A stretch of 64,000 nt of DNA from Chryseobacterium sp. JM1 (GTDB taxonomy: Bacteria > Bacteroidota > Bacteroidia > Flavobacteriales > Weeksellaceae), in NCBI RefSeq assembly GCF_000737715.1, contig NZ_JPRN01000013.1, positions 62,001 to 126,000 on the forward strand, given 5' to 3'. Made by a program: the position numbers and the translations under genes. Of this stretch, positions 35,357 to 44,107 are shown piece after piece; position 1 is the first letter of the stretch, and each line of letters begins with the position of its first letter. The notes beneath the pieces were generated by a model that made no database searches, was not told where the DNA came from, and saw nothing but the letters and a program-made list of their open reading frames with translations.

Positions 35357-35860
35357 CTACAACTTCACACTCATATCCTGAACCTCTTCAGCCGAAAAGC
35401 CGTAGATCTGCGGAGTTTTCACATCCAGAAGATTAAGATAAATATACAGTTCGCCTCTGTGGTGGATTTCATGTTCTATCATAGCTCTTAACCATTTCCA
35501 GATGGAAATTTCATTCTCCGGAGGTGTCAGACATTTTCGGTTCAGGTCTTCATCAGAAAGTCCGCTGATGATTTCTATCGTCTGTCGGTGCATTTCATTA
35601 AAGAACGTAAGAATAGGGTCATAACCGTCTGCCAGATCCTTTCCACAACCCTGGTAAGCACTTTTTCTTCCCGAAATGGTTTCCCCATACATATACCTTT
35701 CGATGGCAGCAATATGCCGGATCTGATCACCGATGGTAAATTTTCCCGGTTTATAGGAGAAATCAAGATGCTCCGGCGGAACAACTTCAATGAGCCGAAG
35801 CGTTCTGGCCCGTACTTTTTCATAATAATCAATAAATGACTGTACAGAAGTGATTTCCAT
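35357..35860 (-). CDS. DinB family protein
   Basis: A four-helix-bundle DinB/YfiT-like protein of 167 residues. The three metal-binding histidines are recognisable: His in GDQIRHIAAIERYM and two in MIEHEIHHRGEL. The family includes metal-dependent thiol transferases and proteins of unknown role induced by DNA damage. It stands alone between repeat copy D and the Tet(X)-like gene. Confidence 0.88.
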   Translation of the reverse strand: MEITSVQSFIDYYEKVRARTLRLIEVVPPEHLDFSYKPGKFTIGDQIRHIAAIERYMYGETISGRKSAYQGCGKDLADGYDPILTFFNEMHRQTIEIISGLSDEDLNRKCLTPPENEISIWKWLRAMIEHEIHHRGELYIYLNLLDVKTPQIYGFSAEEVQDMSVKL

Positions 35861-35937
35861 GACTCGATCTTTTGATCATGTAAATTATTGAAAATTCAGG
35901 AACGGGCAAAACATTTCAAACTATTTTGTGTTAAAAC

Positions 35938-37098
35938 TTAATGACTGGTGAAAAATTCCAGCATCGTAGCCAGTGCGGTTTCAGAATGCATCTTATCACC
36001 GTTTTCCAAAGATTCTCTGGTGGCTTCAGCAGCTCTTTTTTGCATCTGATGCTCATAATGGGAAATAGCTTCCTGTAGTGTGCTGAAGTGATCAGACGTT
36101 AGACACTGACTAAGTTCTAAAGCATCCAGCATCGCCATATTGGCACCTTCTCCTGCAAAAGGAGGCATCACGTGAGCAGCATCACCAATCAAAGTCAGAT
36201 TAGGCTGAGTTTCCCATGTCTGATCCAGAGGCATCGAATAGATAGGTCGCGGAATAAAAGGAACCGAAGCATTTTCGAAAAGCTCGTACCAGATGCTGTT
36301 CCATTCGGGGTACTCGTTTTTAAACCATTCCAGGATCTGCTTTTGATCAGAAAAATCAAGCCCGCTTTCCTTTGCCCAATTTTCATATGTTCTGAAACTG
36401 GCATAAAATCCAAGATCCCCGCTTCCTTTCTGACCCAGCAGAATGTTTTTATTATTTCCGAAAGCCATTATTTTACCGTCTTTGATCAGTTCTTTAACAT
36501 GAGGAGCGGATTTTTCAGCATTGGGAACATTTCCTTCAAGCATTAAAATTCCGGAATAGATCGGTTTCAGATCTGTTAGATAAGGGCGGATCTTTGAATT
36601 GGCTCCATCTGCTGCAATCACCATATCTGCATATGCTGAGGAACCGTTTTTAAAATGTAAAAGCCAGCCTCCATTTTGCGCTTCCATCGAGACAAAATGA
36701 CTGTCCCATACCACGGTTTCTGGTTTTAGAGAGTCCAGAAGCATATTTCTTAACGGTCCACGATCAATTTCAGGACGGAAATGTTGATTCCCGAAATCCT
36801 CATTAGGTTTTGTCTCATGGTCACTGTAAATTATTTCTGCATGTTCATTCACGATCAGTGTTTTGTCGGCACCGGGACGATAATTCTGTTTGAATTCTTC
36901 CAGCAGTTTTGCACCGCGTATAGCATCCATTCCCGAACCTTCATGCATATCGAGCGGAGAGCCCTGTACTCTTGCATTTCTATTGAGATCTCTTTCATAT
37001 ACTTTTACGTCAGCACCTTTAAGGTGTAAAAGTCTGGCCAGCGTCAACCCTCCGGGACCTCCGCCTACTATAGCGATTGATTTATTTTCTAGTAGCAT
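35938..37098 (-). CDS. Tet(X)-like FAD-dependent monooxygenase
   Basis: A class A flavin monooxygenase of 386 residues, close to Tet(X), which hydroxylates and inactivates tetracyclines. The FAD-binding start is IAIVGGGPGGLTLARLLHLKG followed by VYERD. PLDMHEGSGMDAI matches the Tet(X) stretch TLDLHKGSGQEAM, and IGDAAHVMPPFAGEGANMAM is the second FAD motif (Tet(X) has AGQG). Residue differences around the substrate pocket mean activity on tetracycline cannot be assumed. An AraC-type gene lies 25 bp upstream on the same strand, so the pair is an operon. There is no sign of mobility. Confidence 0.88.
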   Translation of the reverse strand: MLLENKSIAIVGGGPGGLTLARLLHLKGADVKVYERDLNRNARVQGSPLDMHEGSGMDAIRGAKLLEEFKQNYRPGADKTLIVNEHAEIIYSDHETKPNEDFGNQHFRPEIDRGPLRNMLLDSLKPETVVWDSHFVSMEAQNGGWLLHFKNGSSAYADMVIAADGANSKIRPYLTDLKPIYSGILMLEGNVPNAEKSAPHVKELIKDGKIMAFGNNKNILLGQKGSGDLGFYASFRTYENWAKESGLDFSDQKQILEWFKNEYPEWNSIWYELFENASVPFIPRPIYSMPLDQTWETQPNLTLIGDAAHVMPPFAGEGANMAMLDALELSQCLTSDHFSTLQEAISHYEHQMQKRAAEATRESLENGDKMHSETALATMLEFFTSH

Positions 37099-37123
37099 TG
37101 TAATTTGTTTTACTAATGCAAAA

Positions 37124-37882
37124 TTATTTCTGTTTCAATACAGATAATAGTATAAATCGGTCATTTTTGTTTTTGGATAATTCTTTAGGAGCCACGCCGG
37201 AAAATTTTTTGATTTCTTTGATGAAATGAGTTTGATCTGCAAAATTAAGTTCCGGAAACAGCTTACCCTCAGCAATATGCTCCAAAGATGCTCTGAAACG
37301 AAGAATAGTTGAATAAGCCTTTAAAGAAAGTCCAAACTGCTGATTAAAATAACGGTTGATCTGCCTGCTGCTCCAGCCTGTCTGTTCCGAAAGTTCCTTT
37401 ACACTCATCTCACCGTTTGAGGAATAGATAAGGTCGAAAAGCTTACGTTTTCTTTCATCAACGGTTTCCGGGAGAAGATCCGTTACGATTTGGGCTATTT
37501 TTTTTGTGAATGTTTCAAGGTCTTTGAGATCGTCTGCCGTGAGATTCCAAAAGTTATCAGGAAGAACTTTTGCTGTATTGAGCAGATCTGCAATGGAGGT
37601 TTTTAAAATATATTCAACGGCTATGGGTCTGAAGCTGACCACATAGGCTATGGTTCCCGGTGGAATTTCTCTCTGTTCCGGTGCCGTTTCCAGGCCGATA
37701 AGAAAAACATGAAAAGGATCATTGGGTCCGGACCGCATAAAAAAGAGATCAACTCTTCCGTCGGGCATTACCACAACTTCTTTAGGTATATCTGTCGGAT
37801 TATGAAACATACCGATGTTTTCTACAAAGCTGTTCAGAGATAAATCAGGCTTGATAAATTGACAGTAGAATTCGTTGTTCAT
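37124..37882 (-). CDS. AraC family regulator (DUF6597-like N-terminus)
   Basis: A regulator of 252 residues. The N-terminal half (about 1-120) has the PDGRVDLFF and SFRPIAVEYIL stretches of the DUF6597-type sensor. The C-terminal HTH has SVKELSEQTGWSSRQINRYF and INFADQTHFIKEIKKFSG-like second helix (here LNFADQ). It is the first gene of a two-gene operon with the Tet(X)-like monooxygenase and probably controls it in response to a small molecule. Confidence 0.88.
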   Translation of the reverse strand: MNNEFYCQFIKPDLSLNSFVENIGMFHNPTDIPKEVVVMPDGRVDLFFMRSGPNDPFHVFLIGLETAPEQREIPPGTIAYVVSFRPIAVEYILKTSIADLLNTAKVLPDNFWNLTADDLKDLETFTKKIAQIVTDLLPETVDERKRKLFDLIYSSNGEMSVKELSEQTGWSSRQINRYFNQQFGLSLKAYSTILRFRASLEHIAEGKLFPELNFADQTHFIKEIKKFSGVAPKELSKNKNDRFILLSVLKQK

Positions 37883-38040
37883 AGAATGGCAGTCCGGTAT
37901 TTCAAAAGAGAAAATTACGAAAAAACTGTAATTGAACAGAATAATTCTGCACGGCGACCTGTTTTTAGCCTGAGTGCGGGATAGTAATGTTACATGAAGG
38001 TACTGGGTAAGGGGTGTAGAGAGTTATAAGTTATGAATGA

Positions 38041-38190
38041 TGAGTTTTGAGTTTCAAGATGCTAGTTGCTGGTTTATTAGTTGCTGGTTGATCGTTAACT
38101 AATAGATAATCGTCTGATGTCTAAAAATCTTGTTTCTTGAATCTGCCATTCCCCGTTCACTTGCGAAGCAAAATTCCCCATTGACATTCT
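38041..38190 (+). repeat. mosaic intergenic repeat, copy E
   Basis: It contains TGAGTTTTGAGTTTC, GCTAGTTGCTGG and TTGCTGG units, GATAATCGTCTGATGTCT, CTTGTTTCTTGAATCTGCC, TTCACTTGCGAAGCAAAATT and CCCATTGACATTC. This is the same module order as copies A and F. The rest of the 397-bp gap holds nothing else I recognise. Confidence 0.7.
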
Positions 38191-38279
38191 TTAAGCGTAA
38201 ATCTTCATAATGTGAATAATTTGGGTTTAAAATTTGGAAGATATTTAAATAACTGATAATTTAGTTACAAATCACAAGT

Positions 38280-39416
38280 ATGAAAATCTGGCTTTGTATC
38301 TGTCTTTTTATTTTTGGTATTTCAACCTTTACTGCTCAGGGTATTGATAAAGAAAAACTTCTTGAATATTATGAGTCTCAGCGTTATGCCGATGCCGCAC
38401 AATATCTGCAGAGCATCTATCCGGAAGATACAAAGGATATCAAAGCATTAACTCAAATGGCTTACTGTTATATGATGTCCGGAAAACTTTCGGAAGCAGA
38501 GAAAAATTATATCAAAGTGAATGCTGCTGAACCCAATAATATTCCTGTTCTATTCAGTTTAGCCCATATTAATTCCAGAAGGGGAAACGGAACCAAAGCT
38601 AAAACTTATCTCTTACAGATTATTCAGTTAGATAGCCTTAATTTCAATGCTTACAGACAACTGGCAGGTTTTGGAGATACTGCGGAAGCAAGATTAAACT
38701 ACCTTAAAAAAGCTAATACTTTAAACAGAACAGACCCCGATGTTGCTTATGACCTTTCTGCAACTTACCGTGAACTTAAGCAGTATCAGCAGGCCTATGA
38801 CATTCTAAAGACCGCTATAGATGCTGATGAGGGTAATTTTACTTTGCAGCTGGCCCAGCTTCCATTGGCCAATCAACTGGGGAAGTATAAAGAGGTCATT
38901 GAAACCGGCGAGAAACTAGTGAAAGAGAAAGCGGATGCCAATGTGATCAATGAGATGGGGCAGGCGTATTTCTATTTGAAGGAGTATAAGAGGTGTGCAG
39001 ATGTCTTTAAAACACTGGAAGATCTAGGCATTCAGAATGAGGGAACTTTGTATTATATGGCGTTGAGCTACCGTGAGCTGAAGGAATACGATAAGGCCAC
39101 TGAATATGCGAAAAAGACTATAGAAGAAGGAATATCTAATCATACAGCACTTTATTATATTGCGTTAGCGGGTATTTATGAGAAGAAAAATCAGTTTTCA
39201 GAGGCTTTGGAGGCTTACAAAAGAGGCCTTATGTTTAATAACAGCAGCGCTATTTATTACCATCTGGGACTTCTCTTTGAATTCAACCTGAAACAGCCCA
39301 AAAATGCAGTGACTTACTATAATCTATACCTGAAAAATAAACCGGATCAAGATAAAGAGAAAGAACAAATCGCCTATGCAAAAGCAAGGATCACGGCATT
39401 AACTTCAAAAACATAA
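38280..39416 (+). CDS. exported TPR protein
   Basis: A protein of 378 residues with an N-terminal signal peptide (MKIWLCICLFIFGISTFTAQ) and about eight tetratricopeptide repeats covering the rest (for example AYCYMMSGKLSEAEKNYIKV and AYFYLKEYKRCADVFKTL). Such proteins act as periplasmic or outer-membrane scaffolds; no partner is suggested by the neighbours. It is transcribed with its own upstream region, next to repeat copy E. Confidence 0.9.
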   Translation: MKIWLCICLFIFGISTFTAQGIDKEKLLEYYESQRYADAAQYLQSIYPEDTKDIKALTQMAYCYMMSGKLSEAEKNYIKVNAAEPNNIPVLFSLAHINSRRGNGTKAKTYLLQIIQLDSLNFNAYRQLAGFGDTAEARLNYLKKANTLNRTDPDVAYDLSATYRELKQYQQAYDILKTAIDADEGNFTLQLAQLPLANQLGKYKEVIETGEKLVKEKADANVINEMGQAYFYLKEYKRCADVFKTLEDLGIQNEGTLYYMALSYRELKEYDKATEYAKKTIEEGISNHTALYYIALAGIYEKKNQFSEALEAYKRGLMFNNSSAIYYHLGLLFEFNLKQPKNAVTYYNLYLKNKPDQDKEKEQIAYAKARITALTSKT

Positions 39417-39467
39417 GCCTTTCAATCAATAATTTATTTTAGTTTTACAGTAAAGTAAACAGGCGGT

Positions 39468-40460
39468 ATGAAATTAAAATTAGGCATTCTGGATCAGTCT
39501 CCAACTATTAAAGGTGGAAGTCCTCTACAGGCCTTAAAGAACAGTATTGATCTCGCCGTATTTGCAGATGAAGCAGGTTTTCACAGTATCATCTATTCCG
39601 AACATCATGGCATAGAAGCCTATGGAAGCTCAAGTCCTGAGATTCTTTCTGCAGTGGTATTAAGTAAGACAAAACGCATCAAAGTAGGAACGGGAGGCAT
39701 TATGATGAAGAATTATTCTGCTTATAAAATCGCTGAATGGGCCAAAATGCTGGGAAGTCTGTATCCTGACCGTTTTATTCTCGGTTTAGGTAAAGCGCCG
39801 GGAGGTTTAAAAGATGCTGTTTCTGCTCTAAATAATCACAGACCTGTTATTCTATCCAGTCAGGAAACAAAACTTGAAGAAATTATCCAATATATCACAG
39901 AAGAAAAAGGGATCTATGATGGGCTTATCGCTCAACCCACAGATGTTGTCCAACTTCCCGAAATCCTTTGGTTAGGTTCCGGGATTCAGTCTGCTACAGA
40001 AGCTGCAAAACATGGAGTAGGATATTCCTATGCAGATTTTATGAGAAACGGTCATGCTTTGGAAAGTACAGAAACCTATTTAAATGAATTTGACAGAAAC
40101 CAATACAGTCCGGCTCCTTCACTGCAGGTTGCTGTTGCAGTATCCGTCGCGGAAGATCTGAGATCTGCCCGGTATAATGCCTACGGAATGGCTTATCAGT
40201 TTCTGCAGGCGAGACATATTCAGGCTCCCGAAGCTCTTCTCCCCACCGAAACCATTGAACAGAGAATTTTGGGAACAGAAGACGAGGAAGAATTTTTTAA
40301 AATCCTGGATCATATTATTCTCGATACTCCCGGAAATATTTCAGGAAGGCTCCGGGAAAAGGCTGAAGAGTATCATACAGATGAACTTTTGCTTCTTTGT
40401 AATATGTATCGGGAAACAGACCGCCTGGATACCTATAAAAGTATTATATTGGCCCATTAA
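39468..40460 (+). CDS. LLM class flavin-dependent oxidoreductase (MsnO8-like)
   Basis: A luciferase-like monooxygenase of 330 residues with a TIM-barrel fold, using reduced FMN. The start LGILDQSPTIKGGSPLQAL and IIYSEHHGIEAYGSSSPEIL are typical of the MsnO8-like subfamily, and GGIMMKNYSAYKIAEW and RFILGLGKAPGG follow. The substrate is unknown. It is 17 bp upstream of a small hypothetical gene on the same strand. Confidence 0.92.
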   Translation: MKLKLGILDQSPTIKGGSPLQALKNSIDLAVFADEAGFHSIIYSEHHGIEAYGSSSPEILSAVVLSKTKRIKVGTGGIMMKNYSAYKIAEWAKMLGSLYPDRFILGLGKAPGGLKDAVSALNNHRPVILSSQETKLEEIIQYITEEKGIYDGLIAQPTDVVQLPEILWLGSGIQSATEAAKHGVGYSYADFMRNGHALESTETYLNEFDRNQYSPAPSLQVAVAVSVAEDLRSARYNAYGMAYQFLQARHIQAPEALLPTETIEQRILGTEDEEEFFKILDHIILDTPGNISGRLREKAEEYHTDELLLLCNMYRETDRLDTYKSIILAH

Positions 40461-40477
40461 TAATTACATCCTCCTTT

Positions 40478-40840
40478 ATGAGCTACAGTATCCAGTTATT
40501 CACCCTTGAAACAAAAGAAAAAGAGCAGGCAGCCAATGACGACAGCTTTTTTGACCGTGAAGAAAATCTTGCCCCCTTTACAGAAAAACAGGTGGCAGGC
40601 TTAAAAGAACGTCTTTTAAAGTATAAATTTGAGCTGGCCAAAGAAGATGATTTCGGACTTCATTTCAGTCATCCTGACGAAGATTTTGGAAATGTTTTAC
40701 TGACGGATAAAGGACTGTATTTCAATGCGAATTTAAGTGAAAGCTCTATTTTTGAAGTGGGAATGACGGCATCTGAATTTACCGATACCGGCGAATTTGT
40801 CAAGTATGATCCACAGAATGAAGGCTGGGAGGAGTTCTAG
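40478..40840 (+). CDS. small acidic hypothetical protein
   Basis: A soluble acidic protein of 120 residues that I do not recognise. It has no signal peptide or membrane segment. Its start lies 17 bp after the LLM gene and its end is followed 76 bp later by a Crp/Fnr gene, all on one strand, so it is probably the second gene of a short operon. Confidence 0.75.
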   Translation: MSYSIQLFTLETKEKEQAANDDSFFDREENLAPFTEKQVAGLKERLLKYKFELAKEDDFGLHFSHPDEDFGNVLLTDKGLYFNANLSESSIFEVGMTASEFTDTGEFVKYDPQNEGWEEF

Positions 40841-40916
40841 TCACAATGTCTTTATCCATGGAAATTCTCATGGAATTTCTGTACTTTTGAAAGTTGCGGG
40901 AAATTCATTGAATATT

Positions 40917-41498
40917 ATGGACAAATCATCGATTAACACCTATTTTCACTCTTTATTTGACATTCAAGAAGAAGTGGTGGAGAAAATTACAGAAACATTC
41001 AGTCACTTTGGGTTAAAAGCGGGTGAAATCCTGTTGCGTAAAGATGAGGTGAGTACCAGAACATTTTTTCTGGAGAAAGGTTATGTCCGTTCCTTTATTC
41101 TGAATGAGGATAATGAAGAGATCACCACCAATATTTACGCGGCTCCCTGCTTTGTCAATGACTTTCTGTCGTTCTTCAGACAGCAGCCGGCAAAAGAAAC
41201 CTATCAAACCATGACGGCCTGTTCTTTTTGGGAAACGGGCCTCGAAAATGTGCAGCATAATTTTCATAACATTCCGGAATTCAGAGAATTCAGCAGGCTT
41301 CTTTTTGTCCTGAATTATTACAGCATCCACGACCGGCTGATAGAAATGGCAAGCCAGAAAGCTTCAACACGGTATTTTAATCTGATGAAAAAACATCCAG
41401 ATATTTTCCAGCACGTACCACTGAAAGTTATTGCATCTTATCTGGGAATTAAAGACAGTTCACTGAGCAGGATCAGAAGAGACATCAATAAAATGTAA
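40917..41498 (+). CDS. Crp/Fnr family transcriptional regulator
   Basis: A regulator of 193 residues with an N-terminal cyclic-nucleotide-binding fold (GLKAGEILLRKDEVSTRTFF) and a C-terminal HTH (VPLKVIASYLGIKDSSLSRI). I start it at MDKSSINTYF; an upstream in-frame ATG would overlap the previous gene and add 40 residues without similarity. It may regulate the LLM gene. It is distinct from the Crp/Fnr protein near 9.3 kb. Confidence 0.9.
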   Translation: MDKSSINTYFHSLFDIQEEVVEKITETFSHFGLKAGEILLRKDEVSTRTFFLEKGYVRSFILNEDNEEITTNIYAAPCFVNDFLSFFRQQPAKETYQTMTACSFWETGLENVQHNFHNIPEFREFSRLLFVLNYYSIHDRLIEMASQKASTRYFNLMKKHPDIFQHVPLKVIASYLGIKDSSLSRIRRDINKM

Positions 41499-41510
41499 TT
41501 GTACAGGTTT

Positions 41511-41760
41511 CAGAGTCGGAAGGTTTTAGAGTAATGAGTTGCTGGTTGTCGGTTGCTGGTTCGAAATTGTTGAGCTAGTATCTGGCATCTTGTGTCTTGG
41601 CTCTTGAATCTACCAATCACCATTGACATTTCTAACCTCAACCTAAAAAATCTCGTGTCTCGCGTCTGAAATCTGAAATCTGAAATCTGACGTCTGGCAT
41701 CTTGGCTCTTGGTTCTTGAATCTATCTTCCACCCCAATCTTAGTCTAAACCTTTGCCTCA
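41511..41760 (+). repeat. mosaic intergenic repeat, copy F
   Basis: The most complete copy. It has TTTTAGAGTAATGAGTTGCT and TTGCTGG units, GTCTTGGCTCTTGAATCTAC, CCATTGACATTTC, CTCAACCTAAAAAATCTCG, three AATCTGA units, CGTCTGGCATCTTGGCTC, TTCTTGAATCTATCTTCC and AATCTTAGTCTAAACC. The order agrees with inverted copy C. It fills most of the gap between the Crp/Fnr and PanE-like genes. Confidence 0.75.
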
Positions 41761-41842
41761 GCCTTATTCTGAAATCCAATTTCTTCGCATTTGTCAAGTG
41801 ATCGATTCAAATATGAAAGCCATCTTTGTTAAAAATAAATTT

Positions 41843-42781
41843 ATGACTAAGAAACATATTGTAGTGGCCGGATTGGGCGGAGTAGGCGGCTATTTCGGTT
41901 TTAAGATCAGTCAGGAAAATGAAGTTTCCAAAAAATATAAGATCACTTTTATAGCAAGAGGAGAAACGTATCAGAAAGTAAAGGAAAACGGGCTAATTCT
42001 CCTATCACCTGAACATACTGTACATTATACTCATCCTGATGCCACAGTACAGAATATTAATGATGTACAAGATCCGGATTTGGTGTTGATCTGTGTGAAA
42101 GAATACGATCTGGAAAATATATGTAATCAGCTCAAAGGTGTGATAAACAGGGAAACAGTATTGCTTCCTATGATGAACGGTGCGGATATTTATGAAAGAA
42201 TAAGAAAAATACTTCCTGATAATATTATTCTGCCCACATGTCTTTATGTAGCTTCCCATATTAAAGAAAAAGGGGTAGTGGAACATAAAGGAAAAACAGG
42301 AAAGATGATCGTAGGCAGAGATCCTCAGCATTTTTCTTCGGATATAAACTGGATCGCAGATCTGCTGAAAGAAAGCAAAATCGATTTTGATTTTAAAGAT
42401 AACTCACTGACAGATATCTGGACCAAATATATTTTCATCGCCAGTTTTGGCTTGGTAACGGCGAAACATAATTCTTCTATCGGAATGGTAGCGATGGATG
42501 AAGGGCAGAGACATGAAGCTTCTGAGATGATGAAAGAAATAAAAATGATTGCGGATCAAAAAGGAATTATTTTAGAGGAAGATATCATTCAGAAAACCTT
42601 TGACAAAGCAGCAACGTTTCCCTTTGAAACACCAACTTCTCTGCAACTTGATGTGAATTCCGGTAAAGAAAATAATGAACTGGAACTGTTGGGTGGTGCC
42701 GTTTTGAATTTCGGAAAAGAATTGGGACTGGAAACACCTTTTACCACAAAAATATATGATGAAATAAAAGCCTTTAAATGA
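41843..42781 (+). CDS. ketopantoate reductase family protein (PanE/ApbA)
   Basis: An NADPH-dependent reductase of 312 residues of the PanE/ApbA family, which reduces 2-dehydropantoate in coenzyme A synthesis. The NADPH motif is GLGGVGGYFG at the start, and MNGADIYERI and the conserved Lys in DIWTKYIFIAS are present. I chose the ATG giving MTKKHIVVAG; in-frame ATGs upstream would prefix unrelated residues, the earliest of them lying in repeat copy F. Members with other 2-keto acid substrates exist, so panE is not assigned firmly. Confidence 0.85.
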   Translation: MTKKHIVVAGLGGVGGYFGFKISQENEVSKKYKITFIARGETYQKVKENGLILLSPEHTVHYTHPDATVQNINDVQDPDLVLICVKEYDLENICNQLKGVINRETVLLPMMNGADIYERIRKILPDNIILPTCLYVASHIKEKGVVEHKGKTGKMIVGRDPQHFSSDINWIADLLKESKIDFDFKDNSLTDIWTKYIFIASFGLVTAKHNSSIGMVAMDEGQRHEASEMMKEIKMIADQKGIILEEDIIQKTFDKAATFPFETPTSLQLDVNSGKENNELELLGGAVLNFGKELGLETPFTTKIYDEIKAFK

Positions 42782-42938
42782 TAGACTAAAAACAGTACAG
42801 GAGGGCGGGAGAATGAAATCGAATATTCTAAATCATCTAGGATGAGAAAAAAAGAACCCCTCCTGTCTGTCATTTATAAAAAGAATGTTATGGTTTTATT
42901 ATTTTTTATAATTACTCTGTGTGCGTTTATTTTTGATA

Positions 42939-43985
42939 TTAATTATTAAAAACAAACACCTGCATTTTCGTCAACATAGCTTCATTATCGCCATTGTAAC
43001 CGGCATAGTTGGTTGGATTATAATTGACGACCTGTGATGAGGCCCACGCGCTATACTGTACTTTGAAAGTATATGTTCCTTCTGATAGTTGGATTGCTTT
43101 AAAAAAGTTCACAGGAGCGGGCAAATTGAGTAACGCTCCAACATAAGAAGAAGTGGAAGAATTTGAAGATGCAAAGCCTGAGGAAATTTTTACGTTATCC
43201 TGTAATAAGGAAAAAACGCCCTGAGAGGAAGCTCCATTTGCATTAAATTGCCGGATAGCATATCCTAAAATCATAAAGAGAACAGTTTGGGTTTTGCCTG
43301 CCGGTACGGTAATCGTTGTTGAAACGCCCGGTACATCCGAAGTATTTCCCTGATTTACCGTTAAAGTAGTTGTTCCCTGAATATATATTGAGTTAGCTAT
43401 AGCTCCCTTCAATGCATCTACAGCCTGCCATTCAGGAGCGAAACCAGCACCTTTGGAAGTAAGAACCTGTCCTGCTGTACCAGCACTTCCAGCCGTTGTT
43501 GCGTTTCCTCCTACATTAAGTTCATTGGTAAGCTGGAGATCCCCGTTGACGTGTATTTGTTTTTGAGGAGTAGAAGTTCCAATTCCTACTCTGTTATCAG
43601 CAACATCTACGGAAAATGTGGGCCCATCTACCGAAAAAGCATTAACAGCAGTTCCGGTAAAAGACATCGTTTTATCACCTTGTGCTACGGTTCTGTTGCC
43701 TTTTAATGTACCGTCCTCCATATAGATGCCACTGCTGATTTCGGACGGATTGGTCCAGGAAGGGGCTACACCCGTTCCATTAGAAGTAAGCACCTGGCCT
43801 GATGTTCCTGCAGAACCTGCTGTGTTGGCATTTCCTCCTACGTTCACTTCTTTGGTGACCTGTAATGATCCATTGACGTGAAGTGTCCTTTGAGGAGTTT
43901 CTGTTTTGATTCCGGTCTGAGCATGGGTTATGGAAACGGTTAATAAACTGTACATAATGCTTAGAAGCTTTAGCTTTCTTTTCAT
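42939..43985 (-). CDS. secreted repeat protein with GQVLTSxGxG motifs
   Basis: A secreted protein of 348 residues with a signal peptide (YSLLTVSITHAQ). Two copies of a unit of about 130 residues are visible: TLHVNGSLQVTKEVNVGGNA, then AGTSGQVLTSNGTGVAPSW, and later IHVNGDLQLTNELNVGGNA and AGTAGQVLTSKGAGFAPEW. Such units recur in Bacteroidota cell-surface and phage-tail-fibre-like proteins. The last 150 residues form a different beta-rich domain. No sorting domain is seen. It is followed on the minus strand by nothing for 158 bp. Confidence 0.8.
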   Translation of the reverse strand: MKRKLKLLSIMYSLLTVSITHAQTGIKTETPQRTLHVNGSLQVTKEVNVGGNANTAGSAGTSGQVLTSNGTGVAPSWTNPSEISSGIYMEDGTLKGNRTVAQGDKTMSFTGTAVNAFSVDGPTFSVDVADNRVGIGTSTPQKQIHVNGDLQLTNELNVGGNATTAGSAGTAGQVLTSKGAGFAPEWQAVDALKGAIANSIYIQGTTTLTVNQGNTSDVPGVSTTITVPAGKTQTVLFMILGYAIRQFNANGASSQGVFSLLQDNVKISSGFASSNSSTSSYVGALLNLPAPVNFFKAIQLSEGTYTFKVQYSAWASSQVVNYNPTNYAGYNGDNEAMLTKMQVFVFNN

Positions 43986-44067
43986 AATATTGGTGTCTTT
44001 GAATTAATATAAATAAGACTCATTTCAAATAGGAGATGAATAAATTTTTTAGAATTTCTTTAGATAA

Positions 44068-44098
44068 CTGCAGGTATAATTTAAAATCCTACCTGCAG
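44068..44098 (-). terminator. hairpin after the subtilase gene
   Basis: CTGCAGGTA (44068-44076) and TACCTGCAG (44090-44098) form a perfect 9-bp stem around 13 bases, directly behind the minus-strand subtilase gene. The T run that follows on that strand is weak, so termination may be partial. Confidence 0.55.
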
Positions 44099-44107
44099 TA
44101 TCACACA

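Noticed and set aside
42797..42866. ACAGGAGGG/CCCTCCTGT as a terminator between convergent genes
   Set aside because: The loop would be over 50 bases and no clear T run follows; too weak to list.
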